Position numbers and translations under genes: made by a program | The notes under the pieces: generated by a model | Seen by the model: only the letters and a program-made list of their open reading frames with translations | Databases searched by the model: none | What the model was told of the DNA's origin: nothing | Assembly (NCBI GenBank): GCA_040221375.1 | Contig: JAVKEP010000015.1 | Span: 92,839-156,838 of the forward strand | DNA: 64,000 nt | Source of the DNA: SHAN690 sp040221375 | GTDB taxonomy: Bacteria > Bacteroidota > Bacteroidia > Flavobacteriales_G > Salibacteraceae | Direction of reading: 5' to 3' | Shown here: piece after piece, positions 59,446-64,000 of the stretch | How positions within the stretch are numbered: position 1 is the stretch's first letter | Layout: each line of letters opens with the position of its first letter

Positions 59446-60858
59446 TTATTTCTGATTCATGGAATGAATAAGGAACTGAATGTCTTTGCTTTCGACGGCT
59501 TTGGGGTAGTACATCACGAATTCTTCGATGAGTTCCGGTTCTTGGATAAGCAATTCCACTAATTTCTCAAAAGCCTGTTCTTCCTCGCCGTTTTGGTATT
59601 GGACGATGCAATCGTAGAGGCTGAGGAGGTGATTGCTAGGAAACTCAGAAAGACCGCGTTCTAAAATGGAATGCGCCAATTCGTAGTTTTTCATTGAGAG
59701 GCTCAACTGGGTGTAGTCTTCCCAGAGGTCTTCATGCAAGTAGCCATTTGAAATTGCCTTTTCAAAAGACTCAGCGCTTTCAATGAGTAGGTCGTATTTC
59801 ATTTGGAGGCCGGCGATGAAGCAGTGATAATCTCCATTTTCAACATCCAACGTAAGCGCCTTCTTAGCATACTCCAATGCTTCTAGCTCCCTGCCCAGTT
59901 CGTCTAATGCGCTGCTGGCACCGATCCAAGCCTCGGCCATCGTTTCGTCCTTCTTCAATGATTTTTCAAAATTCACCAAGGCGTTTTTAAAATCACCTAT
60001 GTGGTCGTAACAATCGCCGATGTAGAAATAGATCAATGAATCAAGTATGTCAAAGGCCAAGGCCTTCTTATACAAATCAATAGCGTCGGCATGCCGCTCG
60101 AGTCTAACCAAGACATTGGCCTTGTTAAAATAGGCAGCATGAAACGCATCGTCGATCAGGATTACGTAGTCAAATGCGGTAAGCGCCTTCTCATATTCTC
60201 CAAGGGCCTGATAAGCAGCGCCGAGATTGAACCAAGCATGTCCATTGTAAGGAGATTGGTCAATTACGTGCTTGAAGGTTGTGATAGCTTCTTCGTAATT
60301 TTTCGTCAGTTCGTAGCAATAGGCCAATTCGTAAATCGCGTCTTCATTGCTAGGATTGATCTTCAACGCTTCCAATAAGAAGTTCGTTGCCTCCTGATAC
60401 TGTTCAAGGTTTTGGTGTTCTATGGCAAGATTCATATAAATAAGATCTGCCTCTACGGCCGAACAGTCCAATGCTTTGTGCAAGCATTTAATGGCCTTTT
60501 CGTATTTCCCACATTGGCTGAGTATGCTCGCCCGAGTCATATGAAAATCAGGGTTCGATTGTTCGAAGACTTCAACCTCACGCAAAAGCGAGAGCGCTTC
60601 GTTGTGCTTGTCGGCAAGGGACAACAATTCAGCCTCCTTGATGGTCAGTTGGCGATTGGTGGGATGCTGGGCATGTGCAGTTTCTACGACTTTAAATGCG
60701 AGTTCCATCCGCTGATGGAGCATGAAGTGATCAAGCAATGATTCTAGGTCGTCTACTTCGTAGTAAGCAGAGGAACCATTTTCAATCATTCGTTCAAAGC
60801 GATTCACAAGACCGTTTAGGTCACTCTCGCTGAAATAGTTATCATCGAATTCTTCCAT
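59446..60858 (-). CDS. Tetratricopeptide repeat protein
   Basis: 470 aa, no signal peptide, so probably cytoplasmic. About ten TPR units from about residue 65 on, for example EDAIYELAYCYELTKNYEEA, GHAWFNLGAAYQALGEYEKA, AAYFNKANVLVRLERHADA and LIYFYIGDCYDHIGDFKNAL. The N-terminal 60 residues are acidic. TPR solenoids bind peptides of partner proteins; no partner can be named. It is highly conserved in Bacteroidota as I recall. A TAAATTTG -7 element lies 18 bases upstream. Confidence 0.87.
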   Translation of the reverse strand: MEEFDDNYFSESDLNGLVNRFERMIENGSSAYYEVDDLESLLDHFMLHQRMELAFKVVETAHAQHPTNRQLTIKEAELLSLADKHNEALSLLREVEVFEQSNPDFHMTRASILSQCGKYEKAIKCLHKALDCSAVEADLIYMNLAIEHQNLEQYQEATNFLLEALKINPSNEDAIYELAYCYELTKNYEEAITTFKHVIDQSPYNGHAWFNLGAAYQALGEYEKALTAFDYVILIDDAFHAAYFNKANVLVRLERHADAIDLYKKALAFDILDSLIYFYIGDCYDHIGDFKNALVNFEKSLKKDETMAEAWIGASSALDELGRELEALEYAKKALTLDVENGDYHCFIAGLQMKYDLLIESAESFEKAISNGYLHEDLWEDYTQLSLSMKNYELAHSILERGLSEFPSNHLLSLYDCIVQYQNGEEEQAFEKLVELLIQEPELIEEFVMYYPKAVESKDIQFLIHSMNQK

Positions 60859-60875
60859 AGAACGAGGGGTATAAG

Positions 60876-60883
60876 CAAATTTA
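60876..60883 (-). promoter_or_regulatory. -7 element upstream of the TPR gene
   Basis: TAAATTTG on the minus strand, full TAnnTTTG match, 17 bases from the ATG at 60858. Confidence 0.45.
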
Positions 60884-61032
60884 AAGCTTGAACTACCCGA
60901 TGCATTTTTATGAGTGACGCGTTATCAACAGGTTTCTGAACATAAGTGCAAAAGTGCTGATTATAACTGCAACACAGCTCATTTATAACAAGTTTGAACA
61001 GGACGCGGTCGGAAGCATCCCGACTGGAAATC

Positions 61033-61040
61033 TATCTTTG
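61033..61040 (+). promoter_or_regulatory. -7 element upstream of the phosphosugar mutase
   Basis: TATCTTTG, full TAnnTTTG match, 16 bases before the ATG at 61057. Confidence 0.5.
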
Positions 61041-61056
61041 CGCTTTTTAAGATAAA

Positions 61057-62442
61057 ATGACACTGATATCCTCTATTTCAGGCACGCGTGGCACCATTGG
61101 TGGTAAACCCGGAGAAAACCTTACACCGGTGGATGCCGTGGCATTTGCAACGGCCTTCGCCAACTTTATAAAACAACGATCTGGAAAAAAATCTCCAAGT
61201 GTAGTTATAGGAAGGGATGCGCGCCCGAGCGGACAATGGCTCTCTGGAATCGTTTGCGGAACGCTGCAAGCGTCGGGAGTTCATGTGATTGACTTAGGGT
61301 TGAGCACCACACCAACCGTTGAAGTTGCTGTGCCTGGAATGCAAGCGGACGGGGGCATCATTCTTACAGCCAGCCACAATCCGATTGAATGGAATGCGCT
61401 TAAGTTGTTGAATGCAAAAGGAGAGTTTATATCTGCTGAAGAAGGCAAACAATTGCTTCACCAAATAGAACAGGCCGATGTGAACTATCCCGACGTGCAT
61501 CAAACCGGTAGTTACCGGGAAGAATCGGGATGGATCGAACGTCACATCGATGCCGTGCTTTCATACAGCCTAGTGGATGCAGACGCGGTGAGGGCAGCTA
61601 ACTTTAAAATCGTCGTAGATCCGGTAAATTCTACTGGATCGTTGGCTATCCCATTGCTCTTGGATCGGCTGGGCATTGCTGAAGTGCGAATGATCAATGG
61701 CGATGTTACGGGAATCTTTGCCCATAACCCAGAACCGTTGAAACAAAACTTGACGGAAATTTCTGAAACGGTAAAAAAAGAAGGCTTTGATTTGGGTATT
61801 GTTGTCGACCCGGACGTGGACCGTCTCGCTCTCATTTCTGAAGATGGCGAAATGTTCGGTGAGGAATACACCCTGGTGGCAATCGCGGATTATTACATGC
61901 ATACCAAGCCAGGTGCAACGGTGTCTAACCTCAGTTCCTCCAGGGCGTTGAAGGATGTGACTACCTCGGCAGGCCAAGCCTACCATGCGAGCGCTGTGGG
62001 TGAAGTCAATGTGGTTGACAAAATGAAAGAAGTGAATGCAGTCATCGGAGGCGAGGGCAATGGAGGCATCATCGTGCCCGACCTGCACTACGGCCGGGAT
62101 GCGTTGGCTGGAATAGCGTTGTTTCTCACTCATCTCGCCAAAAGCGGAAAACGAATGTCTGAGTTAAGGGCAGGCTACCCCCACTATGAAATGGCCAAGA
62201 ACAAAGTCCAATTGCGTGAGGGAATGCAGCCCGATGCGTTGATCGATGCCATGAAGAAGCGTTATGAGAATGAAAATGTAAATACGATCGATGGCCTGAA
62301 AATCGATTTTAACGATGAGTGGGTTCACCTCAGAAAGAGCAACACCGAGCCAATCATTCGAATTTATACCGAAAGCAAGTCTAAGGCTTCAGCTGAAGCT
62401 TTGGCCCGTAGAATCGAAGAAGAACTGTCTTCACTTACTTGA
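61057..62442 (+). CDS. glmM: Phosphoglucosamine mutase / phosphomannomutase
   Basis: 461 aa alpha-D-phosphohexomutase. Active-site phosphoserine loop ILTASHNPIEWNALKLLN, metal loop DPDVDRLALI, sugar loop GGEGNGGII and phosphate-binding RKSNTEPIIRIYTES. The GEGNGG sugar loop is the type seen in Bacteroidota and archaeal enzymes; by homology GlmM (glucosamine-6-P to glucosamine-1-P, for peptidoglycan) is the more likely role, phosphomannomutase the alternative. It has its own promoter, and cysteine desulfurase follows 17 bases on. Confidence 0.88.
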   Translation: MTLISSISGTRGTIGGKPGENLTPVDAVAFATAFANFIKQRSGKKSPSVVIGRDARPSGQWLSGIVCGTLQASGVHVIDLGLSTTPTVEVAVPGMQADGGIILTASHNPIEWNALKLLNAKGEFISAEEGKQLLHQIEQADVNYPDVHQTGSYREESGWIERHIDAVLSYSLVDADAVRAANFKIVVDPVNSTGSLAIPLLLDRLGIAEVRMINGDVTGIFAHNPEPLKQNLTEISETVKKEGFDLGIVVDPDVDRLALISEDGEMFGEEYTLVAIADYYMHTKPGATVSNLSSSRALKDVTTSAGQAYHASAVGEVNVVDKMKEVNAVIGGEGNGGIIVPDLHYGRDALAGIALFLTHLAKSGKRMSELRAGYPHYEMAKNKVQLREGMQPDALIDAMKKRYENENVNTIDGLKIDFNDEWVHLRKSNTEPIIRIYTESKSKASAEALARRIEEELSSLT

Positions 62443-62459
62443 TCGAATTACATTAGACT

Positions 62460-63599
62460 ATGAAGGTATACCTAGATAATGCAGCAACTACGGCGATGGA
62501 TCCTGAAGTTATCGAAGAGATGCTTAAATACATGCGTGAGGACTTCGGCAATCCTAGTTCTACGCATTCGTATGGACGTAAGACTAGGGCAGCTATAGAT
62601 CTTGGCAGAAAGAGAGTAGCCAACCATATAAACGCCGAGCCGGGTGAGATTGTCTTTACCAGCGGCGGCACAGAGGCCGATAACATGGCGATCCTCTGCA
62701 GCGTCAATGATTTAGGCGTTAAGCACATTATCACTTCACCCATAGAGCACCACGCGGTACTCTATCCAGTTGAGAAACTTGCAGAAGATGGAAAGGTCAA
62801 AATGTCCATGGTAGAGATTGACCACCAAGGCCATGTGAAGCTCGATCACCTCGAAGAACTCTTAAAAACGGGCGATAAAACGCTCGTATCGTTGATGCAT
62901 GCCAACAATGAAATTGGGAACATTTTGCCGTTGAAGGAAGTCAGCGCGTTATGCCAACAATACGGAGCGTTGCTTCACACTGATACCGTTCAAACGATCG
63001 CTCATTACCCAATCGATTTGAAAGATATACACTTGGATTTCATGACCTGTGCTGCGCATAAATTTCACGGACCCAAAGGTGTTGGCTTTTTGTACATTAA
63101 CAATGCGGTGAAGGTGAGTCCGGTATTCCATGGCGGTGGACAAGAACGCAATATGCGCGCGGGAACGGAAAACGTATACGGGATAATGGGGCTAGTTAAG
63201 GCCTTGGACATTGCCTACGCCCACCTCGAAGAGCATTCTAACTATATTCTGGGGTTGAAACACTACATGATGAAGAAGCTTAAGTCGGAATTGCCTGGAG
63301 TAATATTCAACGGCGATGCCGAGGGAAATTCACTATACACCGTGCTAAATGTCGCCCTTCCAGAAACGGACAAGAATGAAATGTTGTTGTTTAACTTAGA
63401 CATTGAAGGCGTAGCTACGTCTGGTGGTAGCGCGTGTAGTTCTGGTTCGGATATCGGGTCACACGTTCTGGCCAAGCTGAATATCCCTGGTACCAGACCG
63501 GTCGTGCGTTTTTCGTTCAGTAAATACAACACGAAAGAAGAAATCGACTATACCCTCGATAAGCTCAAGATGATTTATGAACTCCCAAGTGTTGTGTAA
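62460..63599 (+). CDS. Cysteine desulfurase (NifS/IscS-like)
   Basis: 379 aa PLP enzyme releasing sulfur from cysteine for iron-sulfur clusters or tRNA thiolation. PLP lysine K201 in CAAHKFHGPKGVGF, catalytic cysteine C326 in SGGSACSSGSDIGS, N-terminal YLDNAATTAMDPEV and NPSSTHSYGRK. The loop around the cysteine is of group I (IscS/NifS) type. No iscU or iscR is visible in the window. Start ATG at 62460; the MBL-fold gene starts two bases after the stop. Confidence 0.93.
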   Translation: MKVYLDNAATTAMDPEVIEEMLKYMREDFGNPSSTHSYGRKTRAAIDLGRKRVANHINAEPGEIVFTSGGTEADNMAILCSVNDLGVKHIITSPIEHHAVLYPVEKLAEDGKVKMSMVEIDHQGHVKLDHLEELLKTGDKTLVSLMHANNEIGNILPLKEVSALCQQYGALLHTDTVQTIAHYPIDLKDIHLDFMTCAAHKFHGPKGVGFLYINNAVKVSPVFHGGGQERNMRAGTENVYGIMGLVKALDIAYAHLEEHSNYILGLKHYMMKKLKSELPGVIFNGDAEGNSLYTVLNVALPETDKNEMLLFNLDIEGVATSGGSACSSGSDIGSHVLAKLNIPGTRPVVRFSFSKYNTKEEIDYTLDKLKMIYELPSVV

Positions 63600-63601
63600 C
63601 C

Positions 63602-64000
63602 TTGGACCGCCTCACCGTCACATTCCTAGGCTCCGGAACCTCAATGGGGGTACCAGTGATTGGTTGTTCGTGCCCGGTTTGTAAGAGTGACGATGACAGA
63701 GACAAACGATTGCGCTCGAGCATCTTGGTCCAGAAAGGTGGGAGGAATGTCATCGTTGACAGCGGACCCGACTTTCGCTATCAGGTACTTCGTACGCACA
63801 TTGATCACCTGACTGGGTTAGTATTTACGCACGAACACAAAGACCACACCGCGGGATTGGACGATGTACGGGCTTTCAATTTCATCCAAAAGAAAGCGGT
63901 AGAGATATATGCATCGGAGGCCGTAGAGAAAGCGCTCCGCAATGATTTTCACTATGCATTCGCTGGCGACAAATATCCAGGTGTGCCTGAGGTTAAGGTG
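63602..64000 (+). CDS. MBL-fold metallo-hydrolase (3' part outside window)
   Basis: My translation from TTG 63602 gives 133 residues: MDRLTVTFLGSGTSMGVPVI, then a cysteine cluster (CSCPVC) and the metal motif THEHKDHTAGLDDVR (HxHxDH). It is a PhnP/RNase Z-like beta-lactamase-fold hydrolase, probably acting on phosphodiesters; the cysteine cluster resembles the zinc-binding loop of PhnP-type enzymes. The C-terminal half is beyond the right edge. It starts two bases after the desulfurase stop, so co-transcription is likely. Confidence 0.87.
   Translation, partial: MDRLTVTFLGSGTSMGVPVIGCSCPVCKSDDDRDKRLRSSILVQKGGRNVIVDSGPDFRYQVLRTHIDHLTGLVFTHEHKDHTAGLDDVRAFNFIQKKAVEIYASEAVEKALRNDFHYAFAGDKYPGVPEVKV

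Noticed and set aside
60911..60995. TTATCAACA and TTATAACAA strings resembling DnaA boxes between the TPR and glmM genes
   Set aside because: Only near matches to TTATCCACA, no cluster of true boxes, no AT-rich unwinding region, and dnaA is not nearby; not enough for an origin.
1..64000. Mobile elements, CRISPR arrays, phage genes
   Set aside because: No transposase, integrase, direct-repeat arrays or phage structural genes were found on either strand.

Overview
The window is a stretch of ordinary chromosome from a gliding or T9SS-carrying member of the Bacteroidota, probably Flavobacteriales (a Cryomorphaceae/Schleiferiaceae-like marine lineage is my guess, not shown). Evidence: gliding genes gldF and gldG, several secreted proteins with type IX secretion (T9SS) C-terminal domains, a PorE-like OmpA protein, the Bacteroidota-specific DUF4295 small protein after rpmG, bacillithiol synthesis (BshC), the long form of NusB, and repeated TAnnTTTG promoter elements with no clear Shine-Dalgarno sites. 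I count 58 protein genes (two cut by the window edges) and one tRNA. I see no insertion sequence, prophage, CRISPR array or rRNA.

Layout. 1-5.7 kb: an ABC exporter cut by the left edge, then a rightward run of Leu/Val/Phe dehydrogenase, nusB, a DUF1573 lipoprotein, yajC, a YbbR protein and coaE. 5.7-9.2 kb: a tightly overlapping leftward operon (SAM hydrolase, ABM monooxygenase, HEAT-like protein, hemerythrin, rlmD). 9.2-13.8 kb: phoH (with an altered Walker A motif) and purC, a small secreted protein, a rhomboid protease, and a secreted GH16 glucanase whose catalytic domain is circularly permuted. 13.8-18.5 kb: dnaN, a DUF4340 protein, gldG and gldF. 18.6-21.4 kb: aspartate kinase, lysA and an RRM protein. 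21.7-25.7 kb: a VWA protein and its probable AAA+ partner, separated by two opposite-strand paralogous secreted proteins. 25.7-38.6 kb: a subtilase, an exonuclease/GIY-YIG fusion, a membrane patatin, histidine-degradation genes ftcD and hutI, and between those two a pair of large T9SS-secreted Omp28-like paralogues.

38.7-47.8 kb: aroC, the PorE-like protein, a small T9SS protein, tRNA-Ser(UGA), a CBM20-type esterase, a putative outer-membrane barrel, an M48 protease and an isoaspartyl peptidase. 47.8-57.4 kb: rpmG, DUF4295, ftsY, rimO, bshC, a YceI lipoprotein with a palindromic operator candidate, guaA, a LysM-PBP protein and hemF. 57.4-64 kb: aroE, a DUF368 protein, a rhodanese and a TPR protein leftward, then a phosphosugar mutase, a cysteine desulfurase and an MBL-fold hydrolase cut by the right edge.

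Most genes are housekeeping and syntenic with other Bacteroidota as far as I can recall. The accessory interest lies in the permuted glucanase, the domain-swapped T9SS pair, the PhoH P-loop substitution, the yceI operator, the inserted paralogue pair between the VWA and AAA+ genes, and promoter elements that sit almost on the start codon and suggest leaderless mRNAs. I did not find a clearly new multi-gene system; the VWA/AAA+/paralogue locus is the closest candidate.
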